Assembly (NCBI GenBank): GCA_023405815.1
Contig: JAEXXM010000042.1
Span: 3,663-67,662, forward strand
Length of the DNA stretch: 64,000 nt
Reading direction: 5' to 3'
Source of the DNA: Pseudomonadota bacterium
GTDB taxonomy: Bacteria > Pseudomonadota > Alphaproteobacteria > Rhizobiales > Hyphomicrobiaceae
Positions within the stretch are counted from its first letter, which is position 1; each line of letters opens with the position of its first letter. This document shows, in pieces, positions 1-7,958 of the stretch. Below the pieces are notes generated by a model. It saw nothing but the letters and a program-made list of their open reading frames with translations, ran no database searches and was not told the DNA's origin. Both the position numbers and the translations under genes were made by a program.

Positions 1-60
1 TCATTTCTGTATCGAGTTGGCGGGAAGGCCTGGAAATCCGGATCGTGCAGGCGCAAGTCG

Positions 61-786
61 TCAGGGCTTGTCGTTGTCGAGGCGCCCGAGCCCGCCCTCG
101 AAGACGCGGAACTGGCGCCGCTCCGAGCGCACAATCCGCGCATGCTCGGCTGGCAGCATCACCGGTATGCTGTCGCCGCTCTCCTCGCCCGCCGCGCCCT
201 GACGCAATCCGGAGGGCCAGATGAGTTCCTGCGAGATGATGCGCTTACAAGTCAGCGGCAGCTCGCCGAGCCATTGCGGCGGCTCGAGCGGGGAGAATGC
301 ACCGAGGACCCGGTCGATCGACTCCCCGCTATGCCGGAGCGGCAGCAGGATCATCTCGAACGGGGTCGACGGGCGCGCAACCGGCGCTGCCTCCATGTGG
401 ATGGTTTCGACCGCACCCTGTTTCGTCAGCACTGCGAGGTGGCGAACCAGCGAAGCCCGGTCGGCTGCTGCCCAGCCGGCGAGGAAGTTCGTCCCACGCA
501 ACTCGGTGCCGAACATGTCGCAGACCTTCGTGCCCGCCAGCCGGAATCGGAAGTGCTCCGCATCGAGACGCTCGAGGATGAACGTCGACGGCAGGATGGC
601 CGCGATCCGACCTGGATCGATCTCGAAGCGCCGCGGGGTCGCGCGGTTGCCGCGAACCTTGTCCCAATAGGCGAAAAGCGTCTCGCTGGTCTTGTGCTTC
701 AACTGCATGAGCGAACTGGCCTGCACCAACAACCCCCGTACGAAGGCCCCGTAAACGGCCGTACCAGATTGGGACACTTCTTCCAC
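61..786 (-). CDS. PAS domain protein (PAS_5/DUF1457 type)
   Basis: A soluble protein of up to 241 residues with one PAS-like fold, of the family widespread in Hyphomicrobiales (PAS_5, formerly DUF1457). The family start is recognisable in the stretch LFAYWDKVRGNRATPRR, followed by FILERLD and the core FRLAGTKVCDMFGTELRG. Such proteins are thought to be small sensory or regulatory modules, but ligand and partner are unknown. No catalytic output domain follows. The start is uncertain: GTG at 786 gives the longest form, while ATG at 708 gives 215 residues and fits the family N-terminus (MQLKHKTSETLFAYW) better; neither has a strong Shine-Dalgarno sequence. It is divergent from the rhomboid gene. 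Family assignment is good, function unknown. Confidence 0.75.
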   Translation of the reverse strand: MEEVSQSGTAVYGAFVRGLLVQASSLMQLKHKTSETLFAYWDKVRGNRATPRRFEIDPGRIAAILPSTFILERLDAEHFRFRLAGTKVCDMFGTELRGTNFLAGWAAADRASLVRHLAVLTKQGAVETIHMEAAPVARPSTPFEMILLPLRHSGESIDRVLGAFSPLEPPQWLGELPLTCKRIISQELIWPSGLRQGAAGEESGDSIPVMLPAEHARIVRSERRQFRVFEGGLGRLDNDKP

Positions 787-933
787 AATCCCGAGGCCTA
801 GGCTCTAAGGAGCAGCAAGCGTGCCAGCGTCCCGGATGGGCCCGGCCGGCGATTTCATGGTTGTCGGGCAATCGAGCTGACGTTAACTCTGCCCGCCCCG
901 CGCTTGGGCGGCACAGCAGGTGAGGCGACGCAG

Positions 934-1659
934 GTGAACCGACACGAGCCGATGTTCAACGTCCCCGGCAGCGTGCTGGCGCTGCTGGCCCTCATGGCGG
1001 CCATCCAAGTGTTGCGCCTCGGCCTGCCGGAGGATTGGGACACCTGGCTCACATTGGCGCTCGCCTTCATTCCGGCGCGCTACTCCGGTTTCGCCGACCA
1101 GCTCCCCGGCGGTGAGATCGCCGAGGTGACGTCATTCCTCACCCACACCCTCGTGCACGGCGACTGGACGCACCTTGGGCTCAACGCGGCGTGGCTGGTC
1201 GCGTTCGGAGGCGCGGTCGCCAATCGCGTCGGCACAGTCCGCTTCCTGCTGCTGTTTGCCTTCTGCGCCATCTGCGGCGCGGCGACCTTCCTGGCGTTCA
1301 ACCCGGGACTGATGGCGCCGATGGTCGGCGCGTCGGGCGCCATCTCCGGTCTCATGGGCGCTACCATGAGGTTTCTGTTCACGGCCATCGACAGCGGTGG
1401 TCTTACTGCACTGCGGGAGGAACCTCGCTCGGTGCCGCTGATGCCGCTCGCCACCGCGTTCACCGACCGCAGAGTGGTGCTGGTCACCGTCGTCTTCCTC
1501 GCCGCCAACATCCTCGCCGTGCTCGGCATTGGAACCGTTGGGCTGAGCGGCATCGCCTGGGAGGCGCACATCGGTGGCTATTTCGCCGGGATTTTATTCT
1601 TTGGCTTCTTTGATGCACCGCAAACAGACGATTCATCCGGGCGCATCATTCTGCACTGA
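934..1659 (+). CDS. Rhomboid-family intramembrane serine protease
   Basis: A polytopic membrane protein of 241 residues with the rhomboid signature. The motif HGDWTHLGLN lies near residue 85, the catalytic serine sits in GASG (about S134), and the catalytic histidine in AHIGG (about H212) near the last helix. Rhomboids cleave single-span substrates inside the bilayer. Bacterial substrates are mostly unknown and none is suggested by the neighbours. GTG 934 is chosen because AGGTGAGG lies about 7 bases upstream; a TTG at 904 and an ATG at 952 are also in frame. Both catalytic residues are present, so it is probably active. Confidence 0.88.
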   Translation: MNRHEPMFNVPGSVLALLALMAAIQVLRLGLPEDWDTWLTLALAFIPARYSGFADQLPGGEIAEVTSFLTHTLVHGDWTHLGLNAAWLVAFGGAVANRVGTVRFLLLFAFCAICGAATFLAFNPGLMAPMVGASGAISGLMGATMRFLFTAIDSGGLTALREEPRSVPLMPLATAFTDRRVVLVTVVFLAANILAVLGIGTVGLSGIAWEAHIGGYFAGILFFGFFDAPQTDDSSGRIILH

Positions 1660-1829
1660 GCATCTTGCATCAATGACGTGATTAAAGCACGATGATCCAA
1701 TGCCGCCGTTAGGTGGCGGCCCATAAAAGCAGACGACTTTGCGTCGACTGCCGGATCGAGGTGCTGGATCTGCATCCGCGGTTCTCGCGTTCCGGACTTC
1801 GACTGTCAGAGCGCAGTGGGAGGAGATGC

Positions 1830-2261
1830 ATGAATATTGGACAAATACTGAAGGCAAAGGGCCGAGCCGTCGCGACGGCACGCCCCGATACGCCGCTTCT
1901 GGAGATCGCCGGCAAGCTGGCGCAGAAGAAGATCGGCGCCATCGTCATTGTCGGGGACAAAGGCGATGTGGTCGGCATTGTCTCGGAGCGCGATATTATC
2001 CGCAAGCTCGGCGAGCGCGGACCGGCGGTGCTCGACGAGCCCGTTTCGCAGAGCATGACCGCCAACGTCATCTCCTGTCAGGAGACCAGCACCCTCGATG
2101 AGCTCATGGAGATCATGACGCAGGGCCGCTTCCGCCACGTGCCGGTCATAGAGGACGGTGCCCTGGTTGGAATCGTCTCGATCGGGGACATCGTGAAGAA
2201 CCACATCGCCGAGGTCGAAATGGAAGTGACCGCGATGCGCGGCTACTTCGTCACCGGCTGA
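1830..2261 (+). CDS. CBS-pair domain protein
   Basis: A soluble protein of 143 residues made of two CBS motifs in tandem (about residues 10-65 and 75-135) with no other domain. The repeats show the typical GDVVGIVSERDI and GALVGIVSIGDI endings. CBS pairs bind adenosyl ligands such as AMP, ATP or S-adenosylmethionine; stand-alone alphaproteobacterial forms are often stress associated. The start ATG 1830 is fixed by GGGAGGAG just upstream; the longer open frame before it has no signal. The gene ends just before a strong hairpin facing the convergent patatin gene. The ligand and partner cannot be told from sequence. Confidence 0.88.
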   Translation: MNIGQILKAKGRAVATARPDTPLLEIAGKLAQKKIGAIVIVGDKGDVVGIVSERDIIRKLGERGPAVLDEPVSQSMTANVISCQETSTLDELMEIMTQGRFRHVPVIEDGALVGIVSIGDIVKNHIAEVEMEVTAMRGYFVTG

Positions 2262-2294
2262 AAAAGGAAATGGCGAGCAATCCAGCTCGCCATT
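2261..2294 (-). terminator. Rho-independent terminator between convergent CBS and patatin genes
   Basis: A perfect 10-bp inverted repeat AATGGCGAGC / GCTCGCCATT (2269-2278 and 2285-2294) with a six-base loop. On the minus strand the stem is followed by TTCCTTTTTC, so it should stop patatin transcription. On the plus strand it follows the CBS stop codon but lacks a good T run. Confidence 0.75.
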
Positions 2295-2349
2295 CACCTA
2301 TCGTTTCTGCGCGCCGATCCCTCGCCCCCGAGGGCCGCGCACCGTCCCC

Positions 2350-3300
2350 TCAGATGATCGTCTCGATTCCCGTGTGCGCACCTGGGGAATGCCGCCGCGC
2401 ATCGATCTCGCGCTGCATCTCCGCGAGGTGCCGCTTGGCGGCCTCCTCACCGCGCAGGATCAGCTCGTCCGCCCGATGGAAGTCGAAGAGCCCTATGTCC
2501 GAAAGGCGCAGGTTGATCATTGCGTCGGGCGGATCGCCGGCAAGACGCGAGCGGGCGATGCGGTCCTGCACGATGTTGAACGCCTCGACCATGACCTTCG
2601 AGATGCCGGGCGTCGCCTCGCTCCTCCCCAGCACCTGGCGCTTCAGCAGGCCACGCATGGCCTTTCCGTTGCTGCCGTTCGCCGGTTGCGGTTCGGCTTC
2701 CGCAACCACATCCGGCTCCAGATGAGGCACGACCGTGCCGCGGCCGCAGATGTCGAAATTGAGATTGACCGCGATCACGTAGCGCGCGCCGTGCGCACGC
2801 GCGACCGAGACGGGGATTGGATTGACGAGAGCGCCGTCGAACAGCCACCGCCCGTTGATCTTCACCGGGCGGAAGATGCCCGGCAGAGCATAAGAGGCGC
2901 GTACGGCGTCGGATAGACGGCCACGCGACAGCCAGATTTCGTGCCCTGTTCCGAGCTCCGTCGCAACCGCCGTGAAGTGCGGGTCGAGTTCCTCGATGTT
3001 TAGCTCGCCCAGCTGATGCTCGAGCCGATCGCACAGCCGCTGGCCGTTGATGAGGGCGGTACCGGCGAAGTTGAAATCGAGATAGCCGAACACGCGCCGG
3101 CGCGTCAGCTCGCGCGCAAAATCTTCTAGTTCGTCGAGATGTCCTGCAGCGTGGCACGCGCCCACGACGGCGCCGATCGAGGTTCCAGCGATGATGTCGG
3201 GCTTGATGCCTGCTGCAACGAGCGCCTTGAGGACTCCGATGTGCGCCCAGCCTCGCGCCGCGCCGCCCCCCAGTGCCAGACCGATCTTCGCCTTGGCCAT
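2350..3300 (-). CDS. Patatin-like phospholipase family protein (RssA type)
   Basis: A patatin-fold hydrolase of 316 residues. The oxyanion-hole glycine motif GGGAARG lies near residue 10, the nucleophile serine in GTSIG near residue 40, and the catalytic aspartate in DGALVNPIPV near residue 155, so the Ser-Asp dyad is complete. Relatives such as RssA are serine hydrolases acting on lipids, although the physiological substrate is usually unknown. There is no signal peptide, so it is probably cytoplasmic. ATG 3300 is chosen because AGGTGAG stands just upstream and the family N-terminus starts there; an upstream ATG at 3336 is less likely. It lies downstream of folE and hisI on the same strand, 227 bases away. 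Confidence 0.88.
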   Translation of the reverse strand: MAKAKIGLALGGGAARGWAHIGVLKALVAAGIKPDIIAGTSIGAVVGACHAAGHLDELEDFARELTRRRVFGYLDFNFAGTALINGQRLCDRLEHQLGELNIEELDPHFTAVATELGTGHEIWLSRGRLSDAVRASYALPGIFRPVKINGRWLFDGALVNPIPVSVARAHGARYVIAVNLNFDICGRGTVVPHLEPDVVAEAEPQPANGSNGKAMRGLLKRQVLGRSEATPGISKVMVEAFNIVQDRIARSRLAGDPPDAMINLRLSDIGLFDFHRADELILRGEEAAKRHLAEMQREIDARRHSPGAHTGIETII

Positions 3301-3527
3301 ATGCTCACCTGCTATCGTCTGCCTGTCCGACCCCAAGTGACTGCGCCTTGCCCAGCGTTCAATGCGCTTGGTTTCCCCGACGGCGCCGACTCGAACAAGA
3401 AAGCGCGAACATCAGGATACGCCTTAGATATAGGCGTCCAAGATTAACCTTGCACTATGACGCACCTCGTCTCGCACTGCGGCAGGCGAGAACGCAGTGC
3501 AGCAAGGGGCTTCTCGCGTCGGCGAGC

Positions 3528-3968
3528 TTAACTTTCGGCGTCGGCCGCAAAGACGAGGCGGCCCGCGGCGCCTTCGGGGTTTCTCACCGGCAGCACGCGA
3601 TAAAAGCAGCTCCGTCGCCCCGTGTGGCACGCGTGTTTATCGCCGCTCATGGTCGCCCGCACCCAGATGACGTCCTGGTCGCAATCGGTGCGCATTTCGA
3701 CAACGTTAAGCATGTTGCCGCTTTCGGCGCCCTTCTTCCACAGGCTGGAGCGCGAGCGGCTCCAGAAGTGAGCGATGCCGCTCTCGATGGTGAGCGTGAG
3801 CGCCTCGGCATTCATGAATGCGAACATAAGCACCTCGCCCGTGCCCGCGTCAGTAACGATCGCCGGGATCAGGCCGTCGCTATCGAACTTCGGCGCGAAG
3901 ACGAGGCCGGATTCCAGCTCCGCTTTGCTGCCGCGCTCGGCGAACGCGGGTGTCTTCGTGGACGACAT
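3528..3968 (-). CDS. hisI: Phosphoribosyl-AMP cyclohydrolase
   Basis: HisI hydrolyses the adenine ring of phosphoribosyl-AMP, the third step of histidine biosynthesis, using zinc and magnesium in the cytoplasm. At 146 residues it is the stand-alone alphaproteobacterial form, not fused to HisE. Diagnostic stretches are HFWSRSRSSLWKKGAESGN, the acidic metal motif DCDQD and the C-terminal ACHTGRRSCFYR, whose cysteines ligate zinc. It follows folE on the same strand with a 27-base gap, so the two are probably co-transcribed. No other his gene is in the window, which is normal for this group where hisI is often unlinked. Confidence 0.97.
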   Translation of the reverse strand: MSSTKTPAFAERGSKAELESGLVFAPKFDSDGLIPAIVTDAGTGEVLMFAFMNAEALTLTIESGIAHFWSRSRSSLWKKGAESGNMLNVVEMRTDCDQDVIWVRATMSGDKHACHTGRRSCFYRVLPVRNPEGAAGRLVFAADAES

Positions 3969-3995
3969 GGAAAACCTCGGAATGGGAACCCGGAG

Positions 3996-4616
3996 TTAAA
4001 CGCCGGCACTCGGACGCACGGCATCAAGAAAACGATCCCGCCAGCTGACGTCGTGGCGGAAAACTCCCGTGAAGTGCGTTGTCTCCATGATTGCTTCGGG
4101 CTGGTTGGTGACCCGCAACGTCATGCACTGGTGCGTTGCGCGGATCATGACCGCGACGCCCTGCGGCTGCAGCACCTCCTGGATCGTCTCGCCGATCTGC
4201 GCCGTGAGGGACTCCTGCACCTGCAGCCGCCGCGCGAAGATGTCGACGATGCGCGCCAGCTTCGACAACCCGACGACGCGCCGGTTCGGTAGATAGGCGA
4301 CGTGCGCGATCCCTGTGAACGGCGCGATATGGTGCTCGCAATGGCTCTCGAGACGGACATCGCGCAACAGGATCATGTCGGAGTAGCCGGACACGTCCTC
4401 GAAGGTGCGCGCAAGCTCGGCGGCCGGGTCCTCGCGATAGCCGCTGAAGCGTTCCTCGTAAGCCTCGACCACGCGCTTTGGAGTGTTGGCAAGCCCTGGA
4501 CGCGCCGGATCGTCGCCGGCCCAGGCGAGCAGCGTGCGCACGGCCTCTTCCGCCTGCTCGCGGGAGGGACGCGCCGGCAAAACGCTTTCGAGCTTGGCGC
4601 CTGGGGCCTTGGTCAA
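3996..4616 (-). CDS. folE: GTP cyclohydrolase I
   Basis: FolE converts GTP to 7,8-dihydroneopterin triphosphate, the first step of folate biosynthesis. At 206 residues it has the usual length. Zinc ligands are visible as C93 and H96 in SHCEHH and C164 in THQCM. The active-site segment GLSKLARIVDIFARRLQVQE is typical. Odd point: after the last zinc cysteine, where most family members read MRGV, this protein reads TLRVTN and so lacks the usual glycine. The ligands are intact, so activity is still likely. It probably heads an operon with hisI and is divergent from the NifU-like gene. Confidence 0.95.
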   Translation of the reverse strand: MTKAPGAKLESVLPARPSREQAEEAVRTLLAWAGDDPARPGLANTPKRVVEAYEERFSGYREDPAAELARTFEDVSGYSDMILLRDVRLESHCEHHIAPFTGIAHVAYLPNRRVVGLSKLARIVDIFARRLQVQESLTAQIGETIQEVLQPQGVAVMIRATHQCMTLRVTNQPEAIMETTHFTGVFRHDVSWRDRFLDAVRPSAGV

Positions 4617-4766
4617 CGGAATCTCCTTGCGTGGCTGTGAGGGGCCATGGCCGCGACGGCCCGTCCGGGCTGTGCTAGGGCACAGTGCATCCTATATTAT
4701 CGGGGCTCGCGCCGCCGCTGGGAAGGCCGGCGGCCCCGCATAGTATCCCTGCAACCTGGGCGACAC

Positions 4767-5234
4767 ATGGCCGATCTTGACGAGATCTACAACTCGAAGC
4801 TCCTGGAGCTGGCGGCTCATATCCCCCATTCCACGCGCCTCCCCGAGCCCGACGCCACGGTGACGGCGCACTCCAAGCTGTGTGGATCGACCGTGACCAT
4901 CGACCTCAACCTGGAGGACGACGTGGTGACGGGCTACGGCCAGACCGTGAAGGCGTGCCTCCTCGGCCAGGCGGCTTGTTCCGTCGTCGGCGCCAATGTC
5001 GTCGGCGCGACCACCGCTGAGATTCACGCCGTGTCCGCCGCCATGCGCCGGATGCTGAAGGAGAACGGCCCGCCCCCCACCGGGCGCTTTGCAGACCTCG
5101 CCATCCTGGAGCCGGTGCGCCACTATAAGGCCCGGCATGGCTCCGTCCTCCTGGTGTTCGACGCGCTGGAGCGGGCGATTGCCGAGATCGAGGCAAAGCG
5201 CTCCGCCATGCCGGCCGGTGCCGCCACCGCCTAG
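4767..5234 (+). CDS. NifU/IscU-like iron-sulfur scaffold protein
   Basis: A 155-residue protein matching the NifU N-terminal (IscU-like) domain. Conserved cysteines appear in KLCGS near residue 39 and KACLLGQAACSV near residues 63-71, the pattern of the alphaproteobacterial NifU-like scaffolds. The role is inferred as assembly or delivery of Fe-S clusters in the cytoplasm. There is no NifU C-terminal domain. ATG 4767 begins the family-typical MADLDEIYN. It is the first gene of a tight run with a cupin gene (15 bases later), yidD and recO. No isc or suf genes are nearby, so this is probably an accessory scaffold. Confidence 0.85.
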   Translation: MADLDEIYNSKLLELAAHIPHSTRLPEPDATVTAHSKLCGSTVTIDLNLEDDVVTGYGQTVKACLLGQAACSVVGANVVGATTAEIHAVSAAMRRMLKENGPPPTGRFADLAILEPVRHYKARHGSVLLVFDALERAIAEIEAKRSAMPAGAATA

Positions 5235-5249
5235 AAGAGCAGGTCGCAC

Positions 5250-5714
5250 ATGGCAGTGATCCGCGATCCCCTGAAGCTCCCCGGCCGGCGCAGCACCATC
5301 TACCCTGCCGAATATGCCTCGGGCTTCGACAAGCGCATCAAGCGCGCGCTCGGCGATGCCGGCGGCTTGACCCAGTTCGGCGTCAACATGACGACGCTCG
5401 AGCCCGGCGCGGTCTCCGCGCTTCGCCACTGGCACGCGAGCGAGGACGAGTTCGTCTTTATCCTTGAGGGGGAGGCGACGCTTATCACCGATGCCGGCGA
5501 GGAGCTGCTCGGCCCCGGCATGGCAGCGACATTCCCTGCCGGCGAGCCGAACGCGCATCAGCTCGTCAATCGCTCCGCCGCCCCGGTCACCTATCTGGAG
5601 ATCGGCACACGGGCATCGGAGGACGAGGCGACCTATCCGGATGTCGACCTCCGCTTCATCAAGCGCGGTGGGCGCCGCAGCTTCGTGCGCAAGTCCGGCG
5701 AGCCGTACGAATGA
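5250..5714 (+). CDS. Cupin domain protein
   Basis: A single-domain cupin of 154 residues. Motif 1 is seen as RHWHASEDEFVFILEGEATL near residue 50 and motif 2 as FPAGEPNAHQLVN near residue 95, giving a probable metal site of histidines and a glutamate. Family members bind sugars, amino acids or small acids, or act as oxygenases or isomerases; the substrate cannot be read here. It lies 15 bases after the NifU-like gene and overlaps yidD by four bases (ATGA), so translation is coupled. There is no signal peptide. Confidence 0.85.
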   Translation: MAVIRDPLKLPGRRSTIYPAEYASGFDKRIKRALGDAGGLTQFGVNMTTLEPGAVSALRHWHASEDEFVFILEGEATLITDAGEELLGPGMAATFPAGEPNAHQLVNRSAAPVTYLEIGTRASEDEATYPDVDLRFIKRGGRRSFVRKSGEPYE

Positions 5715-5998
5715 GCCTCCCCGGCACGATCCTCAAAGCCCCGATCCACCTCTACCGCTGGACCCTGAAGCCCTACGTCGGCTGGAGCTGCCGCCATACG
5801 CCGACGTGCTCCGAGTATGCCCTGGAAGCGATCGACAGGAACGGAGCCTGGCGCGGCCTTTGGCTCACCATCTCGCGCTTGTCGCGCTGCCACCCGTGGG
5901 GTACGCGGGGCTATGACCCGGTGCCCGATCTGCGCGGCGAGAGCCATGCTCTCTCGCCGTGGCGCTACGGGCGCTGGCGCTGGAACGGGCCAAAATAG
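5711..5998 (+). CDS. yidD: Membrane protein insertion efficiency factor YidD
   Basis: YidD is a small membrane-associated protein that helps YidC insert proteins into the inner membrane. The 95-residue protein carries the family core from IHLYRWTLKPYVGWSCRHTP through TCSEYALEAI and the CHPWGTRGYDPVPD stretch, with the three conserved cysteines. In many bacteria yidD sits beside rnpA and yidC; here, as often in Hyphomicrobiales, it is separate, wedged between a cupin gene (overlap ATGA) and recO (9-base gap). Confidence 0.94.
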   Translation: MSLPGTILKAPIHLYRWTLKPYVGWSCRHTPTCSEYALEAIDRNGAWRGLWLTISRLSRCHPWGTRGYDPVPDLRGESHALSPWRYGRWRWNGPK

Positions 5999-6007
5999 CG
6001 AGCCACG

Positions 6008-6745
6008 ATGCAGTGGACCGACGAGGGCATCATCCTGTCCGTGAAGCCGCACGGCGAGACCGCCGCCGTGGTGGAGATCTTCACGCGCGCGCACGGCCGT
6101 CACCTCGGCCTCGTCCACGGCGGCCGCTCGCGCAAGCTGCGGCCCGTGCTGCAGACCGGCAACCACGTCGACGCAACCTGGAAGGCACGCCTTGCCGAGC
6201 ACCTCGGGCATGTCGTCGTCGAGCTGCGCAAGGGCTATGCCGCACAGGCGATGGACGACCCGCTCGCCCTCGCCGGCCTCGCCTCGCTGTGCGCCCTCGC
6301 CCGCCTGTTGCCGGAGCGCGATCCCCATCCTTCGCTGTTCGAGGTGGCGCTGTTTGTGCTCGGCTACCTTGATGAGCCGGACGTATGGCCGGCGCTCATG
6401 GTGCGCTGGGAGCTGACGCTGCTCGACGACCTGGGTTTCGGCCTCGACCTTTCTGCGTGTGCCGCGACGGGCGCCAACGATAACCTCATCTATGTCTCGC
6501 CGAAGTCTGGCCGCGCCGTCTCCGCATCCGCCGGCGCCGACTATAAGGACCGTCTGCTGCGCCTGCCGCAGTTTCTCACCAAGGGTCGCCAAGGCGCGGC
6601 GACGCTCGCCGACGTCATCGACGGCCTGGAGCTCACCGGACATTTCCTCGAAACCCGCGTGCTGATTCCGCGCGGGGAAGACATGCCTTCGGCACGCATG
6701 CGTTTCAGGGAGTTGATGCATCGCCGCGCCGCGGCGGCTGCCTAA
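6008..6745 (+). CDS. recO: DNA repair protein RecO
   Basis: RecO works with RecF and RecR in loading RecA at single-strand gaps. The 245-residue protein starts with the N-terminal OB fold (MQWTDEGIILSVKPHGETAAV, which also contains the typical HGRHLGLVHGG segment) and continues with the helical domain. Length is usual for alphaproteobacteria. The zinc-finger cysteines of some RecO proteins are not obvious here. It ends the NifU-cupin-yidD-recO run and overlaps the stop of the opposing CAP gene by four bases, leaving no room for a terminator. Confidence 0.95.
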   Translation: MQWTDEGIILSVKPHGETAAVVEIFTRAHGRHLGLVHGGRSRKLRPVLQTGNHVDATWKARLAEHLGHVVVELRKGYAAQAMDDPLALAGLASLCALARLLPERDPHPSLFEVALFVLGYLDEPDVWPALMVRWELTLLDDLGFGLDLSACAATGANDNLIYVSPKSGRAVSASAGADYKDRLLRLPQFLTKGRQGAATLADVIDGLELTGHFLETRVLIPRGEDMPSARMRFRELMHRRAAAAA

Positions 6746-7431
6746 TTGCCCGGCTTGGTGTCGCCGATCTCGACGGTCACGCCCGCCGCTGTCGCCTTCA
6801 GCGAAAAGACCTGACCTCCGCGCGTCTCATAGCGTGCCCCAGCATTGGACTTCGGGCTGGTGTCGAATACGATCATGCCCGGAATGCACGCCGTGTGCGT
6901 GATGATCTCGCGCGGCGATACGGTGTTGGCCTCTCCATTGAACTGGTAGGCGATGGCAGTCGGCGCCTCGTTCCTCACCTTGAAGCTGTACTTCGTCGCC
7001 TCCGGCCGCGCGAAAAGCTGCACTGCGATGTACTTCGGCTCGTGCGGCGCGGCCCGCACCACCGCCACGCCCGTTTCGGTCACGAACGGCAGCAGCATGT
7101 TCTTGCGGTGCCCGGGTGAGTTCTCCCACCCCTCCACCGCGCGCTTGGCATACTCGTCCGCCGTGAACCCCCGCGTATCGAGGATCGACGCGAGGTTCTC
7201 GCCCACCTGACAGTAGCGGTAGCCGGCGCCCCTGATACGCTGTGCCGGCGTCGTCCCGTCAGCCGTATGCGACAGACCCTCGTAGCCCGTGAGCTTCCTG
7301 GCATAGGCGCGCGCTGCCGCCGCGAGCTGCGGATTCTGCCGCACCGGCGATAGCCTATGCTCGGCGCGGAAGGCATTCGTCATCTCGACGATCGCCGCCT
7401 CGGCGGCTGGAAGATCGGGAAGCACGGGCAT
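6742..7431 (-). CDS. CAP/SCP-superfamily protein without signal peptide
   Basis: A 229-residue protein whose first two thirds form a CAP (SCP/PR-1-like) domain: NAFRAEHRLSPVRQNPQL, LSHTADGTTPAQRI with the metal histidine, GENLAS, and WENSPGHRKNML with the second histidine. The C-terminal 80 residues form a small beta-rich extension of unknown type. Bacterial CAP proteins are normally secreted, yet no signal peptide is visible at this start. The start codon overlaps the stop of the upstream membrane-protein gene (TAATG), so translation is coupled and the two products may work together. Function is unknown. Confidence 0.85.
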   Translation of the reverse strand: MPVLPDLPAAEAAIVEMTNAFRAEHRLSPVRQNPQLAAAARAYARKLTGYEGLSHTADGTTPAQRIRGAGYRYCQVGENLASILDTRGFTADEYAKRAVEGWENSPGHRKNMLLPFVTETGVAVVRAAPHEPKYIAVQLFARPEATKYSFKVRNEAPTAIAYQFNGEANTVSPREIITHTACIPGMIVFDTSPKSNAGARYETRGGQVFSLKATAAGVTVEIGDTKPGN

Positions 7432-7760
7432 TAGCCGTCGCCTCGCGAGGTCTCGACGTGGAACTTGTGCAGCACGCGATGGAAGATCGGCGCCAGCACG
7501 AAGCCGGTGGCGATCACGACCACGAGCCCGGAGTACAGCGCATAGAAGCCGGCGAAGATCTTGCCGCCCTGCGTATGCAGCTCCGCCGCGGGGCCCATGC
7601 TGGACAGGATCATCGAGGCGTTGAGGAACGCGTCCGTGAGCGACATGCCCTCGAAGTACATGTACCCGGCGATGCCGAGAACGAGGCTCGGCAGGATAAG
7701 CACGAGCGCGAGCCCGATGGCGCGCGCCATGCGCTCGGCGAACACGATGCGCGTCGCCAC
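7431..7760 (-). CDS. Small membrane protein resembling a two-helix ion channel with lost selectivity filter
   Basis: About 109 residues with a hydrophobic helix (RAIGLALVLILPSLVLGI), a pore-like segment (DAFLNASMILSSMGPAAEL), then GKIFAGFYALYSGLVVVIATG as second helix and a basic tail. The order helix, short re-entrant segment, GKxF and second helix resembles the pore module of two-helix potassium channels, but the TVGYG filter is replaced by SSMGP. That likeness is my inference. GTG 7760 is the best ordinary start. An AGGAG stands upstream of 7802, where only ATC or ATT codons follow in frame, so a longer form is possible. It is coupled to the CAP gene by TAATG. Confidence 0.6.
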   Translation of the reverse strand: MATRIVFAERMARAIGLALVLILPSLVLGIAGYMYFEGMSLTDAFLNASMILSSMGPAAELHTQGGKIFAGFYALYSGLVVVIATGFVLAPIFHRVLHKFHVETSRGDG

Positions 7761-7958
7761 TCTCTGGTGCCGTTTCTCGAAGCTGGACAGGCTAATGTCG
7801 ATGGCCGTTCTCCTCGCGTCCGCACCCCGAAATTTAGGCCGTCCCGGGGCTGCCAACAATGCAACTTCGCGCGTTATGCCGATGTTGACTGTGGGGCTAT
7901 ACTCAACTCGTGCCGGCCCGCAGCCGGTACAGCCAGTAAGGAGCTTTGAAGCCGAATT

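Noticed and set aside
5633..6721. Minus-strand open frame opposite yidD and recO
   Set aside because: Antisense shadow of two well-recognised genes.
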